A DNA stretch of 50,871 nt from an uncultured Verrucomicrobiota bacterium. GTDB taxonomy: Bacteria > Verrucomicrobiota > Verrucomicrobiia > Limisphaerales > AAA164-E04. The notes under the pieces are model-generated. The model worked only from the letters and a program-made list of their open reading frames with translations. It was not told where the DNA came from and ran no database searches. Location of the stretch: the NCBI GenBank assembly GCA_913061285.1, contig CAJXVR010000011.1, positions 1 to 50,871 on the forward strand. The letters run 5' to 3'. The position numbers were made by a program, and so were the translations under genes. Of this stretch, positions 1 through 9,273 are shown piece after piece (position 1 is the first letter of the stretch; each line of letters begins with the position of its first letter).

Positions 1-49
1 ATCTACACTAGATCGCTCGTCGGCAGCGTCAGATGTGTATAAGAGACAG
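1..49. other. Nextera adapter (assembly artefact)
   Basis: The first 49 bases are the Illumina Nextera read-1 adapter: an i5 index block, then TCGTCGGCAGCGTC and the transposase mosaic end AGATGTGTATAAGAGACAG. It is not genomic. Reading through it adds the spurious residues M-Y-K-R-Q to the first protein. The last 48 bases of the window are the reverse complement, so the apparent terminal inverted repeat is a library artefact. Confidence 0.98.
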
Positions 50-1195
50 GCCTCGCTTATTGAGGATCACCTTGATGGGTGGAAGTTGCATCGACCGGTG
101 CGTGTGGTCGAAGAGTTCTCGAAGGTGATGCTTCAGGAACTGGACTTTCGCCAGGAAGCAGGACACATCGATCGCTTTGCCTGGCAATTTGAATCTGACG
201 AGAATGTATTTGTTCCAAAGGTCTACCGTGAGGCTTCGACCTCGCGCTTGCTCACGATGGATTTTGTCGGAGGACAGAAGTTTTCTGAATTAGTGAAAGA
301 AGACGAGCTTGAGAATGGCGAAGAACTGGCCTCAAAGGTAACCGATCTCATGATGCATCAGGTGTTCTCTCACGGCTTCTTTCATGCGGATCCTCATCCG
401 GGCAATATCCATCTCCTAGATGATGGCCGAGTCTGCTTCTTAGACTATGGCATGATGGGGTTTCTGGACGAACGGAGCAGAGAGACGTTTGTTGATCTAG
501 TGCGGGCAATTGGGACACGTAACGAGCGTAATGTCACGAGTGCGTTGCTACGGATGACGGATCGTGAGGGAGAATCCCCCAAACCAGGATTGGAAGGAGA
601 GATCGCGGATTTCATGCACCAACATCTCTTTCGTCCCTTGGGACAGTTGGATGCCGGTTTGATGTTCAGTCAACTTCTCAGCATCACTACTAAGTTCGAA
701 CTGAGGGTGGCCCCAAGTTACTTTGTGATGTTGAAATCACTGAGCTTAACGGAATCGATCGTGAAGAAATTTCACCCGAACCACGATGTGATAGGGCAGG
801 CAGGGCCCATCCTTCGGGAGATTCGCTTGAGGCGAATGCATCCTCGCCGAGTTGGTGAATCATTGCTTGAGTTCGGGTTGGAAGTCGGCGAGTTGTTGCG
901 GGAGTTTCCGGGGGAGGCAAAGCGGATTATCAATATCCTCAAGCATGGGGATGCGAAGGTGACCTTCCGTCATGACGGGTTAGAACCCGCCGTGCAAGCT
1001 TGGGATCGCGTCAGTAATCGCCTTTCCTTCGCAATCGTTTTGGCTTCATTGATCGTGGGCTCATCCTTGATCATTCATGCCGGGATTCCCCCGACCTTCC
1101 AGGGGATTCCCGTCATCGGATTGGTAGGGTTTGTTCTCGCTGCTCTAATGGGCTTTACGCTGCTTATCGCCATCGTCCGACACGGGCGTATGTAG
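50..1195 (+). CDS. UbiB/ABC1/AarF-family protein kinase-like, 5' truncated
   Basis: Atypical kinase of the ABC1/UbiB family, whose members support ubiquinone biosynthesis or membrane lipid homeostasis. The N-terminal part is lost at the contig edge. What remains has the family's QELDFRQEAGHIDRF region, the catalytic-loop motif HADPHPGNI and the metal-binding FLDYGMMG motif (DFG equivalent). Two hydrophobic helices close the protein (about the last 60 residues), as in bacterial UbiB. The Ala-rich nucleotide loop and KxGQ motif would lie upstream of the contig end. The gene converges on the Dabb gene. The family call is firm; the substrate is unknown. Confidence 0.9.
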   Translation, partial: ASLIEDHLDGWKLHRPVRVVEEFSKVMLQELDFRQEAGHIDRFAWQFESDENVFVPKVYREASTSRLLTMDFVGGQKFSELVKEDELENGEELASKVTDLMMHQVFSHGFFHADPHPGNIHLLDDGRVCFLDYGMMGFLDERSRETFVDLVRAIGTRNERNVTSALLRMTDREGESPKPGLEGEIADFMHQHLFRPLGQLDAGLMFSQLLSITTKFELRVAPSYFVMLKSLSLTESIVKKFHPNHDVIGQAGPILREIRLRRMHPRRVGESLLEFGLEVGELLREFPGEAKRIINILKHGDAKVTFRHDGLEPAVQAWDRVSNRLSFAIVLASLIVGSSLIIHAGIPPTFQGIPVIGLVGFVLAALMGFTLLIAIVRHGRM

Positions 1196-1199
1196 CAAA

Positions 1200-1230
1200 C
1201 ATCCCGGCGAGTGACTACTAAACCGGGATG
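1200..1230. terminator. Possible hairpin between convergent genes
   Basis: CATCCCGG and CCGGGATG form an 8-bp stem with a 15-nt loop just after the kinase stop and facing the end of the Dabb gene. There is no clear U tract on either strand, so this is a weak terminator candidate. Confidence 0.35.
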
Positions 1231-1271
1231 AGCGTTTCGCTTAGAATGATGGGCTGCGGTCGTGTTCTTTG

Positions 1272-1574
1272 CTATTCGCCGAAATCGTACACGACGACTT
1301 TCTTGCAAACTCGTTTGAACACTTTTTCGATAAAGTCAACGTGCATGGGGTGCACTTGGTACTCGTCTTGGGTCTTCTTATCAGGAAAGACAATGTTTAG
1401 TGCCACTTGATAGCTCTGATCAACGACGGGTCGATCGCTGGTCGCCATTTTGCCGATGTGGAAGTGCAAGACTCCTGGAATCGGTTTCAAGTATTGATCT
1501 GCGCCATCGAGCAACTCTTGAGTTGCGTTGGGTTGCTCGGGGTCCGTCCAAAAAATGACAACGTGTGAAAACAT
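1272..1574 (-). CDS. Dabb (stress-responsive alpha/beta barrel) domain protein
   Basis: A 100-residue single-domain protein beginning MFSHVVIFW, a typical Dabb start, and containing the G-V-x-x-F-x-x-G strand region and the late VHPxHxxFIEKVF helix. Dabb proteins are small dimeric ferredoxin-like barrels; some plant members respond to stress and others are cyclases, but most bacterial members have no known substrate. The frame stays open for 25 codons upstream (to 1649), but that extension has no homology character, so the ATG at 1574 is preferred. It sits between the kinase gene (convergent) and the phospholipase D-type gene (same strand). Confidence 0.8.
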   Translation of the reverse strand: MFSHVVIFWTDPEQPNATQELLDGADQYLKPIPGVLHFHIGKMATSDRPVVDQSYQVALNIVFPDKKTQDEYQVHPMHVDFIEKVFKRVCKKVVVYDFGE

Positions 1575-1652
1575 CAGGCGCATTAAATACGAAGAGTTCC
1601 GAACAGAGCAATGTTTTTGCGAGGGAACAATCGAAGGTGATTGGATCAAAGT

Positions 1653-3128
1653 CTAAAGAAAGGGCGAGAGCAGTCGCGTCAATCCATCACGAAGTTTGAT
1701 CGGTAGGGGGCGTCCGTCGAGCTCTTCGATCGTGATCTGTCTGGTATCCGTCAGCTTTGATTCGATGTGCTCTCGAAGCGCGACGGCTAGCGATTGTGAA
1801 TAGCATTCGACATTGAACTCAAAATTGAGGCGCAAGCTTCGTGCGTCCCAGTTTGCTGAACCGATCAGTGCCCAGCAATCGTCCACAACCATGACTTTCG
1901 TGTGATCGAAGGGCGGCGGGGTTTGGTATACTTTGCAGCCTTGTTGGACAACCTGCCACAACATCGCCGAGCTTGCCCAATTCATGAAAGGGAGGTTGTT
2001 CTTCTTTGGGAGAAGAATATGGACGCTGACGCCACGCATGGCGGCCGCGTTCAGGGCGGCGATGATCTGTGCTTCAGGTAAGAAGTACGGCGTGACGATC
2101 CATACCGAACTCGTGGCTGCGTTCAAACTGGCAATGATGGTCCATATCAGTTTGTCGAGATCTTCATCAGGGCCGTCGGTGATCCCTCGTGCGAGAATCT
2201 TGCCCTGGCTTCGAAGCTTGGGAAACCAGGCTTCACCGCTGAGTCGTTGAGAGGTGGCATAGGCCCAATCCTCAGCGAAGGCGGCTTGAAGATGGGCGAC
2301 GACGGGGCCTCGGAGTCGAAAGTGCAGATCTTGGACCGGGCGTTTTGGCTTGGCTTTCAATTGATTTGAGTGCCGGATATTCATCCCGCCGGTGAATCCG
2401 ATTTTCCCATCGACGACCATGATTTTTCGATGGTTGTGAAGATTCAATGTCAGTGGCCGAATGAGTTTCATACTGGAAAAGAATCGGGCATAGGGAATTC
2501 GGAGCTGTTCTAGTCTCTCGGTAATCGGAGGCCAGGAATAGCGGGCGCCTGTCGAATCGATGAGGACGCGGATATCCACCCCGCGTTTCATGGCGTTGGC
2601 AAGTTCATGGGCGAAGCGAGCTCCGATCGGATCGAGATCAAAGATGTAGCAACTAAGGGTGATAGTGGTCTTTGCCTCCGTGATTGCGGAAAGCATACTG
2701 GGGAAGGCCTCGTCACCGTTCTTTAGGAGTTCGATTCGATTTCCGGGTAAGAGGCTCCGGTTGGTGATCTTGCTAATGGTCGTAGCGATGGCGCAAAGAT
2801 CTGTCCCTGGGGAGGAACTATCCAGTCGAGCCGCGATGCTTGCTGGTTGGCAAGGACGTACGGTTGGGCGAGAGTCGATGGTAGTTCGGTCTGATCGGAG
2901 AAGGGCAGCGCGACGCTTGATTCGATTGATCCCAAAGATGGAATAAAGAACGGGGCCTAAGAGAGGAAGAAACCAAATCAGTGAGACCCAAATCAAGGCG
3001 GATCGTGAGTCTCGTTTCCACAGAATCGCGTGGCCAGAAGCGGTGAGTGCCACGGCAAGCGTGGCGAGGAGGATTAGAAGCTGCCAATAGGTATTGAGCT
3101 CATCAGGAGGGCCTGTGACTGCAATCAT
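1653..3128 (-). CDS. cls: Cardiolipin synthase-like phospholipase D family protein
   Basis: A 491-residue enzyme with two N-terminal hydrophobic helices followed by two HKD motifs: HRKIMVVD at about residue 230 and HTKVMVVD at about residue 410, each followed by a G-S/G-x-N-type motif (GFTGGMN, GSANWDARS). This is the cardiolipin synthase A/B arrangement, in which two phosphatidylglycerol molecules, or PG and PE, are joined at the inner membrane. Length and architecture match bacterial Cls. Both HKD sites appear intact. Substrate specificity cannot be read from sequence. Confidence 0.9.
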   Translation of the reverse strand: MIAVTGPPDELNTYWQLLILLATLAVALTASGHAILWKRDSRSALIWVSLIWFLPLLGPVLYSIFGINRIKRRAALLRSDRTTIDSRPTVRPCQPASIAARLDSSSPGTDLCAIATTISKITNRSLLPGNRIELLKNGDEAFPSMLSAITEAKTTITLSCYIFDLDPIGARFAHELANAMKRGVDIRVLIDSTGARYSWPPITERLEQLRIPYARFFSSMKLIRPLTLNLHNHRKIMVVDGKIGFTGGMNIRHSNQLKAKPKRPVQDLHFRLRGPVVAHLQAAFAEDWAYATSQRLSGEAWFPKLRSQGKILARGITDGPDEDLDKLIWTIIASLNAATSSVWIVTPYFLPEAQIIAALNAAAMRGVSVHILLPKKNNLPFMNWASSAMLWQVVQQGCKVYQTPPPFDHTKVMVVDDCWALIGSANWDARSLRLNFEFNVECYSQSLAVALREHIESKLTDTRQITIEELDGRPLPIKLRDGLTRLLSPFL

Positions 3129-3154
3129 TGGACGCGACTTGGGTTATTGAGACA

Positions 3155-4747
3155 CTACTGAAGTTGGAATGGGAGCATCTGGAACTGAGAGCGCATTTGT
3201 CCCAAGACTCGGGACGTGTCTTGTTCAGACACTTCGAGTCCGAACTGGAGCTTTCGGTTCATGCTCACCTCTTGGAATACCGCGCAGTATTTGCTGTTAG
3301 CCATGATACCCAGAAGTTCACCCGTTTTGCTAAAGACGAGATCCCCTCGCGAGGGCGTGAATTTGCCAAACAGCTTTCCTAAGGAACGGCGCTCCATCTT
3401 CACGTAACTAGGATGCTTTGGATCCAGTTGGAAAGAGACCTCGCCGAAATAGGCTTCCTGAGAACCGACCAGCACCGCCTCTTGAAACTTGTAGGGGTCT
3501 TCAGCCAGAGTATAAATCTTACATTCAAGACGTTCAGCCTGAGCCCTTCCTACGGGGACGACGAGAATTCTCGGATCCATTGCTAGCCCGGAGAGAACGG
3601 GGATGGAATAGGAGACACTTTGGCGACTGACGACTCCCGTGAGCTGCTCCCAGTTTGCATCCGTGTTAACTAGTGAGAGAGGGGTATCATCAATGTGATA
3701 GAGGATGTAGTAACGTTTCCCATCCGTCGCGAGGATACTCTTGGTCTTTTTTTCTCGGGTGACTCGTTGACCGAAAAGGCCACTCTTGGCGGCGAAGAAT
3801 CGGGTGTCGATTTGGTTGTTTCGGAAATCGTTGTAGATACTGTTCGCGGTCAGCGGGGTGCTGTTGCGGATTTCATCTTTAATCTCCTCGGATTTCTCAG
3901 CAAGTGAGGTGACGCCACTTGCCAGCTTCTCTGCGTGGCGTTGAATCGTTTCTTTTTCATCTACGACCCGAGCGACTTGGTCTCGAGCAACGGAGACTTC
4001 GGTGCGGGCGTATTTGACCTCGGAACGAGCGTTGATGAGTTCCTGCCGAGAAAATGCCACATCTGAGCGAGCAGTCTTCACGTCATCTCGGGCAACCTCG
4101 AGCTGTTCTTTAACAACGATTGCGGTGGTCTGGGATTGCTTGAGATCGAGAGCGAGTTTGAACTTCTCAGCTTCAGCCGCTCGACGTTCGACCTCGAGGG
4201 CATCGATCTTTTTTTGCATATTCGAAGCTTCCTGCCTACGAACGGTCAATTCTGACTTGATCGTATCGAGCTTGGCTTGAGAAACGGCCGCTGTCTTGGA
4301 GGTTGAGGCGAGATCGTTCTCGAGCTTGTCTGCTTCGGCCTTGGTGCTGAGGTATTGATCTTGAAGAAAGGTAACCGTCTTTTGCGTGTTATCGTACTCT
4401 TTCTCCAGGCGGGTGCGTTGCTTCTCCAATTCCTCTGCCCGCCTGGCAGTCTCATTAAGATCTGACTGGATAGTCGCCAGGGAGGCTTCGCGATTCTGGA
4501 GAACCGATTTTGTATCTGAGAGATTGTTTCTAAGCGAATGCAACTCTTCTTCAAGCGACGCCTGGTTGGACTGTTCTTCGGCGAGTGCCATGGTCAAGGT
4601 ATCGAGCATGTCCTTTGCGCTCTGAGCGTCGACACCTTCAGTAACTGCTGCTCCTTCTGCTTTGTCCGGTTCCTGATCAAAACTTGCCAGAGACAGCAAG
4701 CTGATCAGCAAGAAATCGCAGATGATTATCAGCATAGGCTTATTCAT
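3155..4747 (-). CDS. Single-TM coiled-coil protein with degenerate trypsin-like C-terminal domain
   Basis: A 530-residue protein. One transmembrane segment starts almost at the N-terminus (IIICDFLLISLLSLA) with an acidic residue (D11) at its start, reminiscent of the ExbD/MotB/TolR helix. Residues of about 45-270 are a long Lys/Glu/Arg/Ala-rich coiled coil. The C-terminal 250 residues resemble an S1-peptidase fold: a segment PSRGDLVFSKTGELLGIMAN lies where active enzymes have GDSGGPV followed by a V/I-G-I strand, so the nucleophile motif appears lost. The start codon overlaps the upstream stop (ATGA, 4744-4747), so it is translationally coupled to the polytopic protein upstream. The pair is unrecognised; a proton-driven stator-like pair is an inference. 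Confidence 0.6.
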   Translation of the reverse strand: MNKPMLIIICDFLLISLLSLASFDQEPDKAEGAAVTEGVDAQSAKDMLDTLTMALAEEQSNQASLEEELHSLRNNLSDTKSVLQNREASLATIQSDLNETARRAEELEKQRTRLEKEYDNTQKTVTFLQDQYLSTKAEADKLENDLASTSKTAAVSQAKLDTIKSELTVRRQEASNMQKKIDALEVERRAAEAEKFKLALDLKQSQTTAIVVKEQLEVARDDVKTARSDVAFSRQELINARSEVKYARTEVSVARDQVARVVDEKETIQRHAEKLASGVTSLAEKSEEIKDEIRNSTPLTANSIYNDFRNNQIDTRFFAAKSGLFGQRVTREKKTKSILATDGKRYYILYHIDDTPLSLVNTDANWEQLTGVVSRQSVSYSIPVLSGLAMDPRILVVPVGRAQAERLECKIYTLAEDPYKFQEAVLVGSQEAYFGEVSFQLDPKHPSYVKMERRSLGKLFGKFTPSRGDLVFSKTGELLGIMANSKYCAVFQEVSMNRKLQFGLEVSEQDTSRVLGQMRSQFQMLPFQLQ

Positions 4748-6402
4748 AGAATGCCTGCTTCAGCTTCAATGAGGATTTGACGTCGCACGGGGCGCACATG
4801 AAAGATCTTGAGGACGGAAACGAAGATAATCCCAAAGAGCGTGGAGGCGTAGGCCGCCATGAGACCGACTTGGGCGAGATTGAGCGTGAGAACGAGCAAT
4901 GAGAGCACGGTGCCACCCAAGCCAACGTACAGTCCCGAATCAAACATGTTCTCTTCGTTATCGAGGAGCTTGAGTTTCAGGCGTGAGGAACCTTTTTGCT
5001 TTTGGATCTCCTTCAGCTTCACTATGCACAGGGCATAGAGGGCCGCCTGAACTAAAAAGAACAGGACCAGGGCGAGAAGGGTCATCTCGTCAACTTTGTC
5101 GCCAACCATATTATCAACTTTCTCAGCGACAGCCGCCGGGGCTGTCGGAAATCTCCAGTTCAGCGGAGTTTCTTCGCTTTGTCCTCTCTGGGCAAGAAAA
5201 GGTTCTCCAAGCAGAATAAATAGGGTCAGGATGCCGAGAGCAAGAATTTGCTGTCGCAGGGTGGCGATGCCTTCGACCCGAAACATGAGGGGAGTGAGCC
5301 TTCGTCGGGGGAGAAGCTCGGAGATGAGCCTGATGAGGCTGAAGGATCCGATGAGAATTGCCACGTACTTGGTCAGAAGGGCGATCCAAGGAAAGCGAAA
5401 GCTCAGCATTGCCAGGCTTGACCAGAGCGATGAGAGAGGAATGGCCCGCTGCAGTGCTTGCCGGGCTTCGGATCGATGAATTCGTGCCTGTCGTTTCAAC
5501 AAGGATTCGAGCCCCCCTTGATGACTTGCCAGGGCAAACGAAAGATCTTCGAACCCAGTTTCCGGGAAGCGCGTGAGGTAATCTGAGACGGACGTGTTTG
5601 AAGGGCTCATCCAACAAATCGCGAAAAGGGCCGGAAGACGGTCCTTTTCTTCGGCGAAGGTGTGAGCGAGGCGTCGAAGGGATTCCGAACTTTCGATTCC
5701 CGCCATAAATCCGGAAAACTGAGCCCAATTCAAGGTCTTGGCGAAGGTTAGAATGTCTAAGTAGACCGTTTCTATGGCCCGGGTGGCGTGTCCGCGATTG
5801 GCATCTGAGGCGATTCGCTCGATGTCGAGTCGGAAACCGGTGTTCAAATAGTCACCTTGCGACAACATCGCGGTCGCGATAATGACGGCGTCGAAAGCAG
5901 CGCCTCCCGGGGAATCTACCGGCGGGAAAACTTCCGTATGCTTCAAGAGACGATTCTGAAGGAGGGTTTGGACCCCGGGGCGGCGTGAGGTCTGGAGGCG
6001 TTCGAGAATCGCGGCGCGAGTCCTCCGGGCGATCATTGCCTGGACAACGGTTGCCTCCTGGCTGGGGTCAGCTACTTCAATTGTTTCTAGATCAGTAAAG
6101 AAGCCTCCCCAAAATGTGAACTCAGGGTTTTTGCCGCGAAAAGCTGCCTGGACAGCGATCGCGTCCTCGAGATTGCTGAGACCGCATTGTTCGCCGCCTT
6201 GAAGCAGCATAGTTGCAACCCCTGGTTTTTCGAGGCGCAATTGGTTTTCGGCTTCGGCCGTGAGTGTCTTTGTGTGTTGACCGGCGAGAATGACAACCTG
6301 TTCGTCAACGGCTCTGAGGTAAATGGGCAAGGCAGCCGCTAGGGCGAGCAAGGCTGCGCCCAGGGCAAGTAATTTGATCCGTTGAACGATTGCTGGAGAC
6401 AT
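4744..6402 (-). CDS. Polytopic membrane protein with ExbB/MotA-like C-terminus
   Basis: A 552-residue protein. One TM helix lies at about residues 9-30, followed by an extracytoplasmic domain of about 280 residues. Then come hydrophobic segments at about 325-360, 375-400 and 437-465, and a final pair around 490-540. The last pair carries GLYVGLGGTVLSLLVL and GLMAAYASTLFGIIFVS, spaced and composed like the GLLGTVxGM and ALxTTxxGLxxAIP helices of MotA/TolQ/ExbB proton channels. It is followed by the coupled single-TM protein, matching the usual ExbB-ExbD gene order. Channel function is inferred from this resemblance; the large N-terminal domain is unrecognised. Confidence 0.55.
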   Translation of the reverse strand: MSPAIVQRIKLLALGAALLALAAALPIYLRAVDEQVVILAGQHTKTLTAEAENQLRLEKPGVATMLLQGGEQCGLSNLEDAIAVQAAFRGKNPEFTFWGGFFTDLETIEVADPSQEATVVQAMIARRTRAAILERLQTSRRPGVQTLLQNRLLKHTEVFPPVDSPGGAAFDAVIIATAMLSQGDYLNTGFRLDIERIASDANRGHATRAIETVYLDILTFAKTLNWAQFSGFMAGIESSESLRRLAHTFAEEKDRLPALFAICWMSPSNTSVSDYLTRFPETGFEDLSFALASHQGGLESLLKRQARIHRSEARQALQRAIPLSSLWSSLAMLSFRFPWIALLTKYVAILIGSFSLIRLISELLPRRRLTPLMFRVEGIATLRQQILALGILTLFILLGEPFLAQRGQSEETPLNWRFPTAPAAVAEKVDNMVGDKVDEMTLLALVLFFLVQAALYALCIVKLKEIQKQKGSSRLKLKLLDNEENMFDSGLYVGLGGTVLSLLVLTLNLAQVGLMAAYASTLFGIIFVSVLKIFHVRPVRRQILIEAEAGIL

Positions 6403-6680
6403 CGTCCGACCAAGCTAGCAAAGGGCCTTCTCTGTGCAATTGAGAAATGATCAACTTTTTGGTCTCTCGTCATCGTAGTCCACGTTAAAAGAAGGGGCGT
6501 CGCCGTTTTCTGGATCTCGGGAAGGTGGGTTGATAGAACTTGCTGCGTTGCTATCTTGCTTCAGTGAAGTCTTGTTCGGAGTCTGCTGGACTTGGATAGA
6601 CCGAAGAGACCGTGTTTGAAGAATCGAAGGCTGGTGTGAAATATGATTGTCGATAGAATTTGAAGGCTCAGAGTGATTCC

Positions 6681-6968
6681 ATGAAGAACCTCATATTCGT
6701 TTTCGTTGTTGCGTTCCTGTGTAGTGCTTGTGCGAGCACGAGCGTTGAGGATTATTCAGCTCAGTCCATCTCTCTCCTGAGGCTCGAAAATGGGATGACG
6801 CCTAAGGCTGTGCTGGCAAGTCTTCCGCCCGAGGCTCAGATAATCTCCAGAGTTGATGACGAAGACTTGGCGATGATGAGGATCACTTTTCGAGGGAAGG
6901 CACGAACTCTGTGGTTCCCCAATGGGAAATTGACCGGCATCCAAGGGCCTCCAGACTGGAAGCGATGA
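6681..6968 (+). CDS. Small predicted lipoprotein
   Basis: A 95-residue protein with a signal peptide and lipobox: MKNLIFVFVVAFLCSAC, cysteine at residue 17. The mature part is short and ends in a likely beta hairpin (RITFRGKARTLWFPNGKL). The ATG at 6681 is chosen because it puts the signal peptide at the N-terminus; a TTG at 6660 in frame would add seven polar residues. The sequence ENGMTPKAVLASLPPEA recalls SmpA/BamE-type small lipoproteins, whose motif begins with G-M-x-x-x-x-V, but similarity is weak. Function unknown. Confidence 0.7.
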   Translation: MKNLIFVFVVAFLCSACASTSVEDYSAQSISLLRLENGMTPKAVLASLPPEAQIISRVDDEDLAMMRITFRGKARTLWFPNGKLTGIQGPPDWKR

Positions 6969-7188
6969 AGAGACTTACGCCGGCAGAACCGGTCTCTGGA
7001 CCTAGAACGGGGTCAATCCACCGCTGAATCTCGTTCAGTCTTCTCCTCAGAGCAGTGCCCGATCTATTTCGTTCTCTCGAGATCTTTGACATAATCCTGA
7101 CATTGATGTGAGGCACTAGCCGATACAGTATTTGATTGTTGGCTATCCTCAAAAAGTTCGAAACTTTCGCCGCGACCGGGCTGCTACT

Positions 7189-9273
7189 ATGGTGCACATT
7201 CCCACTCAGATTGAATCCAACGCCAAACATGGCGGTGACTGGAAAGGGGGGCTATCGTTGGTTCCATTGGTCGCTTTGTTTGCCATGGGAGGGTGGTTGC
7301 TTTTAAGAGAGCATCAGATGGTAAGGCAGGATGCCCGAGATGCGATGCGGCGGGCAGCAAGCGGCATGGGGGAGTTCTTGGAGCAGGAGGTGGCCGTCTT
7401 TTCTTGGCTGAGCGATCGGTCGTCGGTTGCCAAGACTGGCAGGATGCGTGGTGTTCCGGAACTCTTTGTGATCGCCCTAGACCCTTCAGGCGAGGGGCCT
7501 AAGGTGTTCCCGGCAGATGATTCGATTCCTCGTCCAAGACCTTTCGATTGGGGGGCGTTAGATGAAGCCAGTATTCACTTATGGGAGGAGTCACAGCGGG
7601 GCGATGATCCGAATTTGGCAATGCAAGCTACGATCGACTTCCTTGAGTCAGATCCACCCCAACCATTCGCCTCGCTCGGCAGGTTTCGCCAAGTCGTCTT
7701 GTTGATGAGAGAGTCTCGTTGGAGAGATGCAGCGCTGGCATTGGCGTCGTTACGAGAAGGCGTTCAAGAAGGGCTCTATTATACAGAGTCTGGTCTCCCT
7801 CTGAGCGTCGCTCTCGATTTTTGTGAACTCGATCTGATTCAGACATTGTTTGAACATGAGGGCAGACGAAGTGCGAGCGGTATCGACGCGATTCTGGCGC
7901 GTCAATGGGCAAAGCCTAGTGCTTGGACTGCTCAACTTGTTGATCGGTGTGGAACGGTGGAGCGAACGATTTTTGGTCAAGAAGCTCGTGTTGACGCGTA
8001 TTTGAGGGATGTGAAGTATCGAAACAACGCGTGGCAACGCTTCAAAGATCTCCCACTATCGGCGCGGCGAGAATGGATGTCCCTTTCAGGTGGCGAAGCT
8101 CGGTGGATCAATTTTGAAGGGGAACCTCATTTCTTGAACTGTGTTTCGACGGTCGATTCTTCTGCTGTGTTCTTCGCAATTCCCTTGTCTCGGTTTGAGC
8201 GGGAGCTTGGCGATGCGCTTCGGCGGGGGGGCGATCTAATTGCGAGTTCGGCTGATTTTCACTTTTCAATCTATGCGAATCGCCGGCTTGTATTTGATTC
8301 GCAAGAATCCGGTATTGATCAGAATTCTGTGAGGCGAGAGGCGGCCGAGAGTGAAGACGGTGTCATTTTGGTGGAATCGACGAGGCATCCATGGTTCCTA
8401 GTTGGAGCAACCCTCAAGGATCCTGAATTTTTCGTACGGCGGTCTCGCGAACGAGTGCTATCTATTCTTGGATTTATTGGGCTTGCTGCGATTACGGGGA
8501 TTAGCGGATGGGTTGCGCAACGAAGAGCTTATCGAAGACAGGTGGAGCTGGGGCGGACCAAGAGTAATTTTGTTGCTAGTGTCTCCCATGAGCTTCGTGC
8601 TCCTATCGCGTCCATTCGCCTGTTGGTAGAGAATCTTTCGAATCAGGGATCTAGAACGGATCCAAAAGAGAGGGAATACTTCAAGTGGATTGAGCTGGAG
8701 TGTCGTCGCTTAGGGTCACTGGTTCAAAATATTCTCCAATTCTCTCGATTGGAGCATGGGAAACAGATGCTTACTTTTGAGCCGGTGAATGTAATCCAGC
8801 TCTTCAATCAGAGTTTAGTGATGATGAGTTCCATCGCGGACAATGCTCAAGTGCGATTGAACTCGCGTGCCGACATTGGGTCTAAAGATCAGGATGGAAT
8901 TTATCTTGAAGCCTTCTGGGATGGTCAGGCGATTCATCAAGCCTTAGTGAATCTGCTTGAGAATTCCATTAAGCACACGCGGAAAGGAGGAGGCATTGAG
9001 GCAGTATTGGAACACGATGCTTTCAATGATGCGGTATCCTTTTCGGTGAGCGATGAGGGGGAAGGGATAGATCGGGCGGATCGTGAGCGGATCTTCTTGC
9101 CGTTTGAACGTCTCGAATCAGAAGCTACCCGGAGGACCTCAGGCGTTGGAATCGGATTAAGTCTAGTACGGCATACGGTTAAGGCACATGGGGGTGACGT
9201 TCGAGTCGAAGATTCTGCTGTCGGAGGGGCCTGTTTTGTCGTTTCGCTGCCCTTGAATAAAAACAAGAAATGA
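7189..9273 (+). CDS. Sensor histidine kinase
   Basis: A 694-residue two-component sensor. TM1 (about residues 22-40) and TM2 (about 428-450) flank a large extracytoplasmic sensor region without a recognised domain. The HisKA dimerisation segment follows with H467 in VSHELRAPIASIR. The ATPase has N-box NLLENSIKH (N592), G1 DEGEGI and G2 GVGIGLSLV, so both kinase and ATP sites are complete. The ATG at 7189 is preferred over an in-frame TTG 57 bases upstream. Its stop overlaps the start of the response regulator (ATGA, 9270-9273). The ligand is unknown. Confidence 0.93.
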   Translation: MVHIPTQIESNAKHGGDWKGGLSLVPLVALFAMGGWLLLREHQMVRQDARDAMRRAASGMGEFLEQEVAVFSWLSDRSSVAKTGRMRGVPELFVIALDPSGEGPKVFPADDSIPRPRPFDWGALDEASIHLWEESQRGDDPNLAMQATIDFLESDPPQPFASLGRFRQVVLLMRESRWRDAALALASLREGVQEGLYYTESGLPLSVALDFCELDLIQTLFEHEGRRSASGIDAILARQWAKPSAWTAQLVDRCGTVERTIFGQEARVDAYLRDVKYRNNAWQRFKDLPLSARREWMSLSGGEARWINFEGEPHFLNCVSTVDSSAVFFAIPLSRFERELGDALRRGGDLIASSADFHFSIYANRRLVFDSQESGIDQNSVRREAAESEDGVILVESTRHPWFLVGATLKDPEFFVRRSRERVLSILGFIGLAAITGISGWVAQRRAYRRQVELGRTKSNFVASVSHELRAPIASIRLLVENLSNQGSRTDPKEREYFKWIELECRRLGSLVQNILQFSRLEHGKQMLTFEPVNVIQLFNQSLVMMSSIADNAQVRLNSRADIGSKDQDGIYLEAFWDGQAIHQALVNLLENSIKHTRKGGGIEAVLEHDAFNDAVSFSVSDEGEGIDRADRERIFLPFERLESEATRRTSGVGIGLSLVRHTVKAHGGDVRVEDSAVGGACFVVSLPLNKNKK

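Noticed and set aside
3128..3382. 84-codon plus-strand frame
   Set aside because: It lies antisense to the coiled-coil protein gene and has no family resemblance; it is a shadow frame.
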